Position numbers and translations under genes: made by a program. Under the pieces are notes generated by a model. That model had not been told where the DNA came from, did no database searches, and saw only the letters and a list, made by a program, of their open reading frames with translations. This document shows positions 27,122 to 35,991 of a stretch of DNA of 64,000 nucleotides, in pieces. Source of the stretch: SZUA-430 sp964638635. Lineage in GTDB: Bacteria > Pseudomonadota > Alphaproteobacteria > Micropepsales > Micropepsaceae. Position 1 is the first letter of the stretch. Every line of letters begins with the position of its first letter. Where the stretch lies: the NCBI GenBank assembly GCA_964638635.1, contig CAZXAQ010000011.1, positions 6,219 through 70,218 on the forward strand, written 5' to 3'.

Positions 27122-27403
27122 GTCAGAAAGAGCACCACGAAGAACACGAAGGTTTCACCAAGAGCCACGAAGATTCAGCAGCTGCGGAAAGTCCTGCGGT
27201 CTAACCACAGAACCACTTCCTTCCTTCGGGCGCGAAGCGCCCATTGCGGGGTTTGAAGCGAAGGGAGGCGGGAAGACGAAAGAGAGAGGCGCTTCGCGCC
27301 AAAAGAACGCCGTGGTTAGACCGCAGGCCACGACGCAGCTGCAGCGTCTTCGTGGCTCTTGGTGAGACCTTCGTGTTCTTCGTGGTGCTCTTTCTGAGTT
27401 GAC
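27122..27403. repeat. Large composite inverted repeat, CACGAAG family, copy 1
   Basis: Arms of about 90 nt (27122-27209 and 27310-27403) are roughly 85% complementary by eye and carry AGAGCACCACGAAGAACACG. The centre holds GGGCGCGAAGCGCCC (27228-27242) and GGCGCTTCGCGCC (27288-27300). Copies 2 and 3 are at 30418-30813 and 33303-33530. It lies between convergent neither-coupled genes: the start of the acyl-CoA synthetase and the stop of the histidine kinase. Confidence 0.8.
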
Positions 27404-27426
27404 ATCGCGCTAACACGCAAAAGCGG

Positions 27427-28989
27427 TCACTTCGCAAGCGGCAGCCGCAACGTCGCCCGCAACCCGCCCTCGGCGCGGTTGCTCAACACCAGCTCGCCCC
27501 CATGCCGCTCCATGATCGCGCGCGCGATGGTCAAGCCCAGACCGTGCCCGCCGGTGTCGGCGTTGCGCGACTCTTCCAGCCGCACGAACGGCTTCAACAC
27601 ATGCGCGAGCTTGTCGTCCGGGATGCCCGGCCCCTCGTCGTCGACGGCGATCGAGGCAATGCCGCCCTCCACGGTCATCGACACGGCGGCCCGGTTGCCG
27701 TAGCGCACGGCGTTCTCGATCAGATTCCGGAGCGCACGCCTGAGTTCGCTCGCACGGCCCTCGACCCGCGCGGCCGGCAGCGTGGCGAACGAGACCACAC
27801 TCCCCGTATCCGCAAGGTCGTCGCACACGGCCTCGATCAGTGACGGCAAATCCACCGGCCGCGTCGGCTCGCCGCTCTCCCCGCCGCGCGCAGCGGCGAG
27901 CGTTGCTTCCGTCAGCCGCTCCATCTCCTCGATCGAACCGCGCATCTTCGTTTGCAGTTCGGGATCCTTCACCAACTCCGTGCGAATGCGCAGCGACGCA
28001 ATCGGCGTGCGCAGGTCGTGCCCGACGGCACTGAGCAGCGCGCGCTGATCCTCGATCATCCGCCGAAGCCGCGCGGCCATCGTGTTGAACGCACTCGCCG
28101 CCGCCTTCACGTCCTGCGGCCCTTCTTCGGGCGCGAGCACCAACCCATCGCCGCGGCCCATACGTTCGGCCGCCGTGGTCAGTCCCGCAATCGGACGCGC
28201 TACGCGGCCTGCAGCCCAAACCGCGGCGATCGCGACCAGCACCGCTGCAAGTGCGCCGGTCAGGATCAACGGCCACATCAGCGACGGCGCGGCAGGCGGG
28301 ATCGCGGCGACGTTCAGCCATCGCTTCGGCGCCACCTCGACCGAGATGTCGAGTCGCGACGGCGGCTTGTCGCTCGCCTCGGCCGCCGGCGCGACGACCC
28401 AATCGAAGTCCGCTTGTCCGGGCAGTGCCGGCGGGACCGGTGGCACGGGCGGCACCGGCGGCACGGGAGCAGCACCCGGCGCCCGAAGTTCGATGTGCGG
28501 GATGGTGACGGTGATCTCCCGTTCCTCGCCGCGCGGCACCGGCGCCATGGCACCCGTGCCGCGCGTGATGATGACGGTACGCTGGCCGCCGCTCAGCCGT
28601 TCGATGCGCCGGAAGTGAAACGTGCCGACGGTCGCATCCCACGCCACGCGCACCGCTTGCGGCGCATTGCCGGTGCCGTGGGCGAAGGCGATGCTCAGCT
28701 CTTCGTTGCGCGCCTTTTCGCTGACCGCGGGCGTGTCGGAGAACTGCACGAAGAACGAAGGACCGCTGGCGGTTTCCTCGATCGACTTCAGCGTCTCCGG
28801 GCCGGCCCCCTTCGCGAGCGCGAGGATGCCCGCCGTGCGGCGGAAGGCTTCCGCTTCGTGCAACGCAGAACTCAAGATCGTCTGCTGCCCCGCCAGCAGC
28901 GCAAACGACGCCAACTGCGACACGGCCAGCGCGCCAAGCACGATCAGCATGAACCAGCCCCGGACGGTGCGCGGCGAGAACCAGCTCAT
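27427..28989 (-). CDS. Sensor histidine kinase with periplasmic proline-rich segment
   Basis: 520 residues. TM1 at about residues 10-32, a periplasmic domain to about 238, TM2 at about 239-262, then HAMP, DHp with the phospho-acceptor in AVGHDLRTPIASLR, and HATPase_c with ENAVRYGNRA, DDEGPGIP and GGHGLGLTIA. The periplasmic part contains APVPPVPPVPPVPPALPG, a motif that reappears at the C terminus of the secreted EF-hand protein encoded nearby. Its start overlaps the response regulator stop (ATGA). The 694-residue reading that extends into the regulator gene is rejected. Confidence 0.93.
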   Translation of the reverse strand: MSWFSPRTVRGWFMLIVLGALAVSQLASFALLAGQQTILSSALHEAEAFRRTAGILALAKGAGPETLKSIEETASGPSFFVQFSDTPAVSEKARNEELSIAFAHGTGNAPQAVRVAWDATVGTFHFRRIERLSGGQRTVIITRGTGAMAPVPRGEEREITVTIPHIELRAPGAAPVPPVPPVPPVPPALPGQADFDWVVAPAAEASDKPPSRLDISVEVAPKRWLNVAAIPPAAPSLMWPLILTGALAAVLVAIAAVWAAGRVARPIAGLTTAAERMGRGDGLVLAPEEGPQDVKAAASAFNTMAARLRRMIEDQRALLSAVGHDLRTPIASLRIRTELVKDPELQTKMRGSIEEMERLTEATLAAARGGESGEPTRPVDLPSLIEAVCDDLADTGSVVSFATLPAARVEGRASELRRALRNLIENAVRYGNRAAVSMTVEGGIASIAVDDEGPGIPDDKLAHVLKPFVRLEESRNADTGGHGLGLTIARAIMERHGGELVLSNRAEGGLRATLRLPLAK

Positions 28990-29711
28990 AACGCCTCCAC
29001 CGTGCTCGCGAAGATGTAGCCCGCACCCCACACGGTCTTGATCAGCTTCGGATTGCGCGGGTCGTCTTCGAGCTTGCGGCGCAAGCGGCTGATCTGGGTG
29101 TCGATCGAACGGTCGAACACTTCGTCCGCAAAGCGTCCCTTGATGCGATCCAGCAGCTGATCGCGCGTCAGTACCACATTCGGATGCTCGACAAACGTCG
29201 CCAGCAATGCGTACTCCGTCGATGAGAGCGACACGACCACGCCGTCCGAACCGACCACTTGCCGTTCCGGTCCATGCAAAATCCACGCGCCGAACCGCAG
29301 CCGCTGCCCGTTGCGCGGCCGTTGCCCCGGCGGCATCTCGTTCGTGCGCCGCAGCACCGCATGGATGCGCGCCAGCAACTCGCGTGGGGAGAACGGCTTC
29401 GTGACGTAATCGTCCGCGCCGACTTCGAGCCCGACGACGCGGTCCAACTCTTCCGCCCGCGCGGAGAGCAGGATCACCGGCGTCCCGCGATGCTCGCGCA
29501 CGCTGCGGCAAAGGCTGAGGCCGTCCTCGCCAGGCATCATGATGTCGAGGACCATGAGATCAACCTCGCGCTGCGCCAGCACGCGCCGGGCCGAGGCCGC
29601 GGATTCCGCCATCGTCACCTTCAAACCGTTGTCGGTCAGATAGCGCGACAGCGCATCGCGAATGTCGCGATGGTCGTCGACGATCAAGACGTGGGGCAAG
29701 GCGTCCGCCAT
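28986..29711 (-). CDS. OmpR-family response regulator
   Basis: 241 residues. Receiver domain at residues 7-117 with the phosphorylated aspartate in VLDIMMPG, the acidic pair in IVDDHRD and the lysine in VTKPFSP. A winged-helix DNA-binding domain follows (about 140-237) with SLSSTEYALLATFVEH and TVWGAGYIF. First gene of the two-component operon, divergent from the EF-hand gene across 183 bp, a good place for a binding site. The ATG at 29711 is used; the reading from 29774 adds 21 residues without support. Confidence 0.94.
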   Translation of the reverse strand: MADALPHVLIVDDHRDIRDALSRYLTDNGLKVTMAESAASARRVLAQREVDLMVLDIMMPGEDGLSLCRSVREHRGTPVILLSARAEELDRVVGLEVGADDYVTKPFSPRELLARIHAVLRRTNEMPPGQRPRNGQRLRFGAWILHGPERQVVGSDGVVVSLSSTEYALLATFVEHPNVVLTRDQLLDRIKGRFADEVFDRSIDTQISRLRRKLEDDPRNPKLIKTVWGAGYIFASTVEAL

Positions 29712-29894
29712 GTGGCGGATCAGATACAAGAGCCCGCAAAGCGCGCAAGCTGAAGCAGAGTTAATCTGTGTCAAAGTTTGTCAGCTTGCCGTGAGCGGCG
29801 CTTTTCGCCACGACTTTTCGCGAACGCGGACAAGACTCCGCCGCCAAGGCCGGGGCAGTGTCCGCACCGCTATCGCGTATCAATGGAGGGACAA

Positions 29895-30410
29895 GTGAGA
29901 ACGCAAGTACTGTTGGCGGCATCCGCCATCGCCGCATTGACGGTCGCCGCCGCGGCCGAAGACGTGCGCGTCGAAGGCAAGGACGTGAAATGCACGACGA
30001 CCGAGAACGGCAATCAAAAAAAGGTCGTCTGTATCGCCGGTGACGGCCAGGCACCGAGCCCAGAGTGGGAAGGTCAACAGAATGGCCCGCATGTCGTCGC
30101 ACCCGGGAGCGACGTGGACGTTCAGGTGTTCAACGACGGCAAGACCGAAAAGCGCGTCGTGATCGTACGCACCAAAATGGGCTCGGACGGCGCGGACGAA
30201 AACAAAGACGGCAAGGTCAGCCGCAAAGAATTCTTGGCGCGCGCCGAAAAACACTTCACCGAACTCGACCGAGACAAGAACGGCGTGCTCGAGAAGGATG
30301 AGCTCCACCCGCCGATGCCGCCTTTGCCGCCGCTGCCGCCTGGTGTCGCGCCGCTGGCGCCGGTTCCGCCGGTTCCCCCGGTGCCACCAGTTCCGCCCGC
30401 GCAGAACTAA
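29895..30410 (+). CDS. Secreted EF-hand protein with proline-repeat tail
   Basis: 171 residues. Signal peptide at residues 1-21 (LLAASAIAALTVAAAA-ED). Two canonical EF-hand loops, DENKDGKVSRKE and DRDKNGVLEKDE, are spaced as a pair, so calcium binding is likely. The tail repeats PLPPLPP and PVPPVPPVPPVPP. The GTG at 29895 is chosen because GGAGGG lies just before it and the signal peptide begins there; ATG 29883 is an alternative. It is transcribed away from the two-component operon, and shares the VPPVPPVPP repeat with the kinase, suggesting a functional link. Confidence 0.85.
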   Translation: MRTQVLLAASAIAALTVAAAAEDVRVEGKDVKCTTTENGNQKKVVCIAGDGQAPSPEWEGQQNGPHVVAPGSDVDVQVFNDGKTEKRVVIVRTKMGSDGADENKDGKVSRKEFLARAEKHFTELDRDKNGVLEKDELHPPMPPLPPLPPGVAPLAPVPPVPPVPPVPPAQN

Positions 30411-30417
30411 CCACTTC

Positions 30418-30813
30418 ACCCCTCGCCCGCCCACTTCGGGCGGGAGAGGGGCCGGGGGTGAGGGTGGGCGTGCCACGCGCTGATGCGGCGGCGAGTCAGA
30501 AAGAAAGAGCACCACGAAGAACACGAAGGTCCGCGAAGGTGCACGAAGCGGCCGGCGTGATGTCGATGGTGGCGCGAGGGACCACAATTCCTGTTGGCGC
30601 TTCGCGCCATGCTTTTCTTCGGCGCGAAGCGCCAGTCAGCTTCCGGCTCGCACTGGCCTCCAAACGCGCTGAAGCCTCTTCGTGCCTCTTCGCGGACCTT
30701 CGTGTTCTTCGTGGTGCTCTTTCTTTCTATCTGACTCTTCCACCGCATCAGCGCGTGGCGCGCCCACCCTCACCCCCAGCCCCTCTCCCGCCCGAAGTGG
30801 GCGGGCGAGGGGA
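30418..30813. repeat. Large composite inverted repeat, CACGAAG family, copy 2
   Basis: The best preserved copy. Left arm 30418-30548 and right arm 30675-30813 are about 130 nt each and roughly 90% complementary. The outer part is a CCCCTCGCCCGCCCACTTCG block and the inner part is AAAGAGCACCACGAAGAACA. The centre holds TGGCGCTTCGCGCC and GGCGCGAAGCGCCA (30595-30608, 30621-30634), an exact 14-bp inverted pair. Nearly the whole 400 bp between the convergent EF-hand and TPR genes is this one structure. Confidence 0.87.
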
Positions 30814-30840
30814 GTAGAAGTAACGGAGCGGGCAAACGCG

Positions 30841-31716
30841 CTACGGCGTCGTCGCAGGCTTCGACTCGTCCGTGGCCGCCGTTGTTGCTGCAGGCTTTTC
30901 CGGCGCGCGTTTGATCTCCGGCGCGGCTTCGAAGATTTGCGGCGGCGGGATGCCTTGCGCCGTCATCCGCGCGGCGATGCCGCTGTCGAATACCGCCGCC
31001 TGCGCCAAATCGAGCTGCCCGCCCTTCACGTCGCCCGAATAGACCTTGACGACGCCGCGGCCGTAATAAGCCTCCGCGTTCGTCTTCTGCACGCCCAGCA
31101 CCGCCGCATAGTCGCTGAGCGCCGCCGCCCACTGTTGTGCGCGCACCGCGTAGTGGCCGCGCTGTGTCAGCGCCGTCACGTGATCCGGCTTGAGCTTCAG
31201 CGCCTGATTGAAGTCGGCGAGCGCCTTGTCGAACTGCGCGAGTTTCGCGTACGCGACACCGCGCCCCGCGAACGCGTCGGCGTCGGCGGGCGTCAGCGCG
31301 ATCACGGTCGTGTAGTCCGCGATCGCGAGCTGCGGGTTGCCGCTGATGCGCTGCGCCACCGCACGATTGAACAGGGCCGCCGCGTAATCGTTCTTGTACT
31401 TGATCGCATCCGTATAGTCGGCGATCGCGCGCGCGAAGTCGCTCTTGCCCACATAGGCGTTGCCGCGGTTGTAGTACGCGGTCGCGCGCCGCTCATTGCT
31501 GAGGCGCGTGGCGACGAGCGCGGTGCAGCCTCTGATCTGGTCGTCGGCGGGGATCATCATTCCCCCGTCGCAGAGCATTGCGTTGTCGGTCTTTTCGACG
31601 TGCGTCGCCGCAACGGGTGCCGAGCGATACTTCTTTCGCCGCTTCGCCGCATCGGCATCGCTCGCAACAAGCGCCACCACGACGGTAAGCGCGACGACGG
31701 CCGTTATCCTCTTCAT
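30841..31716 (-). CDS. Secreted tetratricopeptide repeat protein with Cys-D-Cys cap
   Basis: 291 residues. Signal peptide to about residue 23 (ASDADA-AK). The cap MLCDGGMMIPADDQIRGCTA places two cysteines around an Asp-Asp-Gln-Ile motif, then five or six TPR units follow (residues 75-245), such as AYYNRGNAYVGKSDFARAIA. The tail is low-complexity Ala/Thr/Pro. Same cap as the TPR genes at 47887 and 55523 and the caspase at 56390. TPR domains mediate protein contacts; the partner is unknown. Stands alone downstream of repeat copy 2. Confidence 0.88.
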   Translation of the reverse strand: MKRITAVVALTVVVALVASDADAAKRRKKYRSAPVAATHVEKTDNAMLCDGGMMIPADDQIRGCTALVATRLSNERRATAYYNRGNAYVGKSDFARAIADYTDAIKYKNDYAAALFNRAVAQRISGNPQLAIADYTTVIALTPADADAFAGRGVAYAKLAQFDKALADFNQALKLKPDHVTALTQRGHYAVRAQQWAAALSDYAAVLGVQKTNAEAYYGRGVVKVYSGDVKGGQLDLAQAAVFDSGIAARMTAQGIPPPQIFEAAPEIKRAPEKPAATTAATDESKPATTP

Positions 31717-31830
31717 GGCACTCTGATCCCCGCAAGAACCCCATTACGGCAACGGCAGTGGCCCGGATACAAGAGGTGCGCCATCACATGTTTTGGCTTG
31801 GAACGCCCGGATGGTTTAGGACAGTGCCGC

Positions 31831-32520
31831 ATGCTCCACGACCTTCTCTTTCGCGCCGACGGTTTCGATGCGCTGCGCGTCGCCGTTGCGGCACTATCGC
31901 TGGCCGTATCCGTCGCGTATTTGAGCCTCGTCAACGGTGAAGCATCGCTCCTGCGGACCGCCGCGAAGACGGCCGGCATCCTTATCCTAACGATCCTACC
32001 CCTGACCTATCTGGGTACCCCGAATGCGCCGGCCTCAAGTCTCGTTGTCTTGGCTGCGGCGCTCGCGCTTTCGGCGGCCGGCGACTTCTTCCTGGCGCTG
32101 AAAGACGAGAAGCGTTTCTTCGTCCCCGGCCTGGGCAGCTTCCTCTTGGCCCATGTCGCCTACCTGATCGCGTTCCTGCCCTATGCGAGCGTGCCCGGCG
32201 GAACTTCGCTCATCGTCATCATCGTGGCGGTCGCCGCGGCCGGCTTTCTGATTGTCCGCATCGCACCGAATCTCGGCCGCCTGCGTATCCCCGTCTTCGC
32301 CTACTTCGCGGTGATCATGGCGATGGTGGCGGCCGCGCTGTCGATCCGCGAAGCATCGTGGATCCTGGGCGCGGGCGCCGTCACATTCGCCCTGTCGGAC
32401 TCGCTCATCGCCGTGCGCAAGTTCTTGCACCCATTCCCGCGCGTCAACGAAGCCGTTTGGATCACCTATATCGCCGCGCAATTCATGATCGTGGCAGGTT
32501 ACCTCGCGCTGATCCTTTAA
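31831..32520 (+). CDS. Lysoplasmalogenase family membrane protein (YhhN/TMEM86)
   Basis: 229 residues with about eight membrane helices. The YhhN signatures are ALALSAAGDFFLAL and FALSDSLIAVRKF, which hold two conserved aspartates that may be catalytic, with GSFLLAHVAYLIAF between. Family members hydrolyse the vinyl-ether bond of lysoplasmalogens; the bacterial substrate is uncertain. The next gene begins 15 bp after its stop, so a two-gene operon is likely. Confidence 0.86.
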   Translation: MLHDLLFRADGFDALRVAVAALSLAVSVAYLSLVNGEASLLRTAAKTAGILILTILPLTYLGTPNAPASSLVVLAAALALSAAGDFFLALKDEKRFFVPGLGSFLLAHVAYLIAFLPYASVPGGTSLIVIIVAVAAAGFLIVRIAPNLGRLRIPVFAYFAVIMAMVAAALSIREASWILGAGAVTFALSDSLIAVRKFLHPFPRVNEAVWITYIAAQFMIVAGYLALIL

Positions 32521-32535
32521 CCGAAGAGACCCACC

Positions 32536-33276
32536 ATGCACGAACGCCAACTCGACATCGAAACCAAGGACGGCAAGATGAGCACGTTCATCGTGCACCC
32601 GGAACGCGGCGGACCGTACCCGGTCATCCTCTTCTACATGGACGCGCCCGCGATCCGCGAGGAACTGCGCGACATGGCGCGCCGCCTCGCCACGACCGGT
32701 TACTACGTGATGCTGCCGAACCTCTATTACCGCGAAGGCGTGATGGAGCTCGGCCGAATCCCGATGGACCCGCAGGCGCCCGAACGCGCGCGCATGATGC
32801 AGCTGATGGGGACGCTCACGATCGCAAAGATCATGGACGACACCGACGCGCTGCTCGCTTTCGCGAATGCCGACAAGGCCGCAAGCAAAGGCAAGGCGGG
32901 CGCGCTCGGCTACTGCATGAGCGGCCAATACGCGATCAACGCGGCCGCCCGGCATCCGGACCGTATCGCCGCCGCGGCCTCGATCTACGGCGTGCGCCTG
33001 ATCACCGATGCGCCCGACAGCCCGCACACCGTTGCAAGACAAGCGAAGGCCGAACTCTACTTCGCCTGCGCCGAAAACGACCACTGGATGCCGATGGACC
33101 AGATCGAACCCCTGCGCCAAGCGCTAAAGGGCACGCGCGCCGAAGTCGAAGTCTACCCCAAAACCGAACACGGATTCGCCTTCCCGGCCCGCCCCGTCTA
33201 CGACAAGCCCGCCGCCGAACGCCACTGGGAACGCCTCTTCGCCCTCTTCGCGCGAAACCTGACAGCGCGCGCCTAG
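32536..33276 (+). CDS. Dienelactone hydrolase family protein
   Basis: 246-residue alpha/beta hydrolase. The nucleophile is the cysteine of LGYCMSGQYAI, as in dienelactone hydrolases, with the acid in CAENDHWMP and the histidine in KTEHGFAFP. The N-terminal VILFYMDAPAIREE holds the substrate-binding Glu/Arg pattern. It would open lactone rings in chloroaromatic or related catabolism; no other ring-cleavage genes are close. GAGACC-type ribosome site; follows the lysoplasmalogenase by 15 bp. Confidence 0.9.
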   Translation: MHERQLDIETKDGKMSTFIVHPERGGPYPVILFYMDAPAIREELRDMARRLATTGYYVMLPNLYYREGVMELGRIPMDPQAPERARMMQLMGTLTIAKIMDDTDALLAFANADKAASKGKAGALGYCMSGQYAINAAARHPDRIAAAASIYGVRLITDAPDSPHTVARQAKAELYFACAENDHWMPMDQIEPLRQALKGTRAEVEVYPKTEHGFAFPARPVYDKPAAERHWERLFALFARNLTARA

Positions 33277-33302
33277 CGGCGCACCCCTCGCCCGCCCACT
33301 TT

Positions 33303-33530
33303 GATGCGGTTGAGAGTCGGCAAGATCGAAACACGAAGGGCACAAAGGTCTGCCAAGAGGCACCAAGAGGATTGAGCGATCGTGGTCGCGTGAGCGAGAC
33401 ATGAGAACCAATTGGCGCGAAGCGCCAACAACATTCTGGTCTCTTGCACCAACCTCAACGCGACGCAAACCTCTTCGTGCTTCTTCGCGAACCTTCGTGC
33501 CCTTCGTGTTTAGCTCTTTCTTTCTAAATC
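33303..33530. repeat. Large composite inverted repeat, CACGAAG family, copy 3 (degenerate)
   Basis: Left arm about 33328-33373 (ACACGAAGGGCACAAAGGTC) and right arm about 33469-33524 pair with roughly 80% identity. The core TTGGCGCGAAGCGCCAA (33412-33428) is an exact palindrome. A partial CCCCTCGCCCGCCCACTT block is at 33286-33303. It sits between the dienelactone hydrolase and the Het-C-like gene. Confidence 0.7.
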
Positions 33531-33567
33531 TCCGGTGCGTCGACCAGCATCGCGCGTCGGCCCGCCC

Positions 33568-34938
33568 CTACTTCCCCAACTCCTGCAGCCGCGCGTCCAG
33601 CACGCACTGCGCATACGCGTTGCCCAACAGCTCGCGCCGCGACGTCGCCTTGTCGCCCGCCTGGCGCGACTTCAGCGTTTCCTTGTTCGCGGGCCCCGCG
33701 ATGTCGAGGTAGTCGCGCGCGTCCGCCGGGCACGCGTTCCATGTCGACAGCAACTCAAGCGCGCGCCCCTTCGCGAACGTGCGCCCCTCCGTCGCCGTGC
33801 CGCCATTAATGACGGCATCGCGCGTCAGCTCCGCTTCCTCGAGTTGGCAAAACCGCACCAACCGCTCGACCAGCGGCGTTGCTTCGGCGCGCTCGGCCTC
33901 GCTTGGCTCAACCGGGCCCGCACTGCTCGGCGGATCGTCGACAAAGCGCGCGCGCCGACTCGTGCATGCGTTGCTGCTGACGGCAACTTGCGCGCATGCC
34001 GCCGCGTCGGACGAATCGCGCGAAAGCGCACACAGAATCTTTTCGCCGTCCGCGCCGTAGACCGCGCGCACGCGCTCCTTGAAATACGCCCACTTGTCGC
34101 GCGTATCGTCGATCGCAACCTTCACCGCGTTGCGGAAGTTGTTGTTGATGGCGCCGCGCGGCGTGGTGCCGATACCGCCCACGCCCTTGCCGATCGGGCC
34201 TGCGCCCTTGTCCAAGGCGCTCCGCTTCACGCGCTCAAGGCCAAGCTCGAATCCGAACGTGGGCACCAGCGACCCATACGCGCAATCGCTTGTCAGATCG
34301 CCCTGCGCCGCGCAGCCGCTGATCAAGCCTTTCGGAAACGGCACTTGCGCCCGCGGATCGAGCCACATCGAGCGCCCCGTCTTGCCCAGGCCAGGCGGAT
34401 TGCTCGCGCTCAAAGGCCCTTCGGCAGGTTGATCCACCCAGTTCGTGTGCGCATAGAAATCCTGCGCGATGTGGAACGCGCGGCCCAAATGGGTCAGCAC
34501 TTCGCACTTCGCGCCGCCTGTGCCGCGTTTGAAGTCGCACGTATCCAGCGACACGCCCTCGGCCGTCGCGTCGATCAAGCCTTTCGCAAGCCCGACCGCC
34601 CCCTCAAGTTCGGCGACGATCAACGACCGGCATGCCGTGAGCGCGGCTTCCGCGTCGGCCTCCGCGCGCGGATATTTGCCCCCGAGGTAATCGCCGTTGT
34701 CGCAATGCGCTTCCGGTCCCGCCTCCAACAGGTCGACCGATCCGACGGCGCCGGGCTCATCGCCGCGCCCCGCCAGGGCATCAAGCGTCTTCGCCTCCAG
34801 ATCGTGGAGGGCCGCGCGCGTTATCCGCTCATGCTCCCGCCCGACGCCCTTGTCCGGCGCCTCGATCCCAAACGCCGCCGCACCACCCGCAGCCAAAGTC
34901 GCCGCAGCCACAAAAATCAAAATCGTCCGATTGCTCAT
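33568..34938 (-). CDS. Secreted Het-C/phospholipase C-like protein
   Basis: 456 residues with a signal peptide (residues 1-22, GGAAAFGIE). The segment LTHLGRAFHIAQDFYAHTNW contains the H-x3-H-x2-Q-D-x3-H pattern of Het-C and zinc-dependent phospholipase C/P1 nuclease folds. An N-terminal GREHERITRAAL could supply another zinc ligand. Numerous cysteines suggest disulfides outside the cytoplasm. A lipid- or nucleic acid-cleaving role is inferred from fold only. A second protein of the PLC-like fold is encoded at 50651-52213. Confidence 0.75.
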   Translation of the reverse strand: MSNRTILIFVAAATLAAGGAAAFGIEAPDKGVGREHERITRAALHDLEAKTLDALAGRGDEPGAVGSVDLLEAGPEAHCDNGDYLGGKYPRAEADAEAALTACRSLIVAELEGAVGLAKGLIDATAEGVSLDTCDFKRGTGGAKCEVLTHLGRAFHIAQDFYAHTNWVDQPAEGPLSASNPPGLGKTGRSMWLDPRAQVPFPKGLISGCAAQGDLTSDCAYGSLVPTFGFELGLERVKRSALDKGAGPIGKGVGGIGTTPRGAINNNFRNAVKVAIDDTRDKWAYFKERVRAVYGADGEKILCALSRDSSDAAACAQVAVSSNACTSRRARFVDDPPSSAGPVEPSEAERAEATPLVERLVRFCQLEEAELTRDAVINGGTATEGRTFAKGRALELLSTWNACPADARDYLDIAGPANKETLKSRQAGDKATSRRELLGNAYAQCVLDARLQELGK

Positions 34939-35002
34939 GCCGCGTGGGTTAGCATGGCCCTATCACCGCCATCAATCCGTCGAAAGTGAGCGGTACCCCG
35001 TC

Positions 35003-35980
35003 TCACCCCACCCACACCACCGACTTACCCACAGCGCGCCGTTCCAAAATGTCGGCGAGTGCCTCCCGCGCCTCGGCGAAGGCATAGACCCGCCCGATCG
35101 TGGGCTTCAGCTGCCCGGCCGCGAACCACGTCAGCAGCTGCCGCATATTCTCCGCCGCGACCACAGGCTCGTGCATGAACGAGAACCGCGCGAGATCGAC
35201 GCCGATCAGCGCCGCGCCCTTCAATAGCGCGAGATTGACCGGCAGGGCAGGGATCGTCCCCGCCGCGAAGCCCACGACCAGATGCCGCCCGCGCCACGCG
35301 AGCGACCGGAACGCTAGTTCCGTCAGCGCGCCGCCGACCGGGTCGTAGACGACGTCGACGCCGCGCCCGCCCGTGATCTCCTTAATCCGGTCACGAAACG
35401 CCTCCGCCTCGGCGCCGATGGAGTGGTCCGCACCCAGCGACGTGGCATACGCGCGCTTCTCCGGCGTGGAAGCGGCCGCGATCACCGTCGCACCCATGAC
35501 CTTGGCGACCTCGACGGCCGCCGACCCGACGCCGCCCGCGGCACCGAGCACCAGCACCGTCTCGCCCGCCTGCAACCCCGCGCGCTGGCGGAAACCATGC
35601 AGCGCCGTCATGTAGTTGGTGCGGAATCCGGCCGCCGTTTCGAAACTCATACCGTCCGGCATAGGCACGGCCGCAACCGCGGGCACGACCGCGCTCTCCG
35701 CGAACCCGCCGACGAAACCGCCTGCCATCACACGCGCGCCGACTTTGAGCGCAACATCCGGCGCCACCGCCTCAACCTCGCCCGCAAACTCCGACCCCGG
35801 CGAGAACGGCAACGGCGGCTTCACCTGATACTTCCCCGCCGCGATCAACGCATCCAGCAAACTCGCCCCCGCCGCGCGCACGCGAATACGCACTTGGCCG
35901 GAGCCGGGCAGGGGAGGCTCGACGTCCTTTAGCGCAATCCCGGCAGGCGGCCCAAACGCTTCGACCATGTAGGCTTTCAT
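35003..35980 (-). CDS. NADPH:quinone oxidoreductase family protein (MDR)
   Basis: 325-residue medium-chain dehydrogenase/reductase without structural or catalytic zinc. N-terminal GroES-like domain (residues 1-120), then the nucleotide loop LVLGAAGGVGSAAVEVAK and the signature DVVYDPVGGALTELAFRSL. Reduces quinones or enones with NADPH. GGAAG lies 6 bp before the ATG. A 27-bp-arm hairpin begins 12 nt upstream of the start, an unusual position that puts it in the 5' untranslated region or between promoter and gene. Confidence 0.9.
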   Translation of the reverse strand: MKAYMVEAFGPPAGIALKDVEPPLPGSGQVRIRVRAAGASLLDALIAAGKYQVKPPLPFSPGSEFAGEVEAVAPDVALKVGARVMAGGFVGGFAESAVVPAVAAVPMPDGMSFETAAGFRTNYMTALHGFRQRAGLQAGETVLVLGAAGGVGSAAVEVAKVMGATVIAAASTPEKRAYATSLGADHSIGAEAEAFRDRIKEITGGRGVDVVYDPVGGALTELAFRSLAWRGRHLVVGFAAGTIPALPVNLALLKGAALIGVDLARFSFMHEPVVAAENMRQLLTWFAAGQLKPTIGRVYAFAEAREALADILERRAVGKSVVWVG

Positions 35981-35991
35981 GATGTTTCTTC

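Noticed and set aside
27427..29511. A 694-residue reading that would fuse extra sequence onto the histidine kinase
   Set aside because: The extra part is a shadow of the response regulator in another frame; the kinase starts at 28989 with ATGA overlap.
30418..30813. A CRISPR array or tandem repeat in the 30.4-30.8 kb region
   Set aside because: The repeats are inverted, not direct with spacers.
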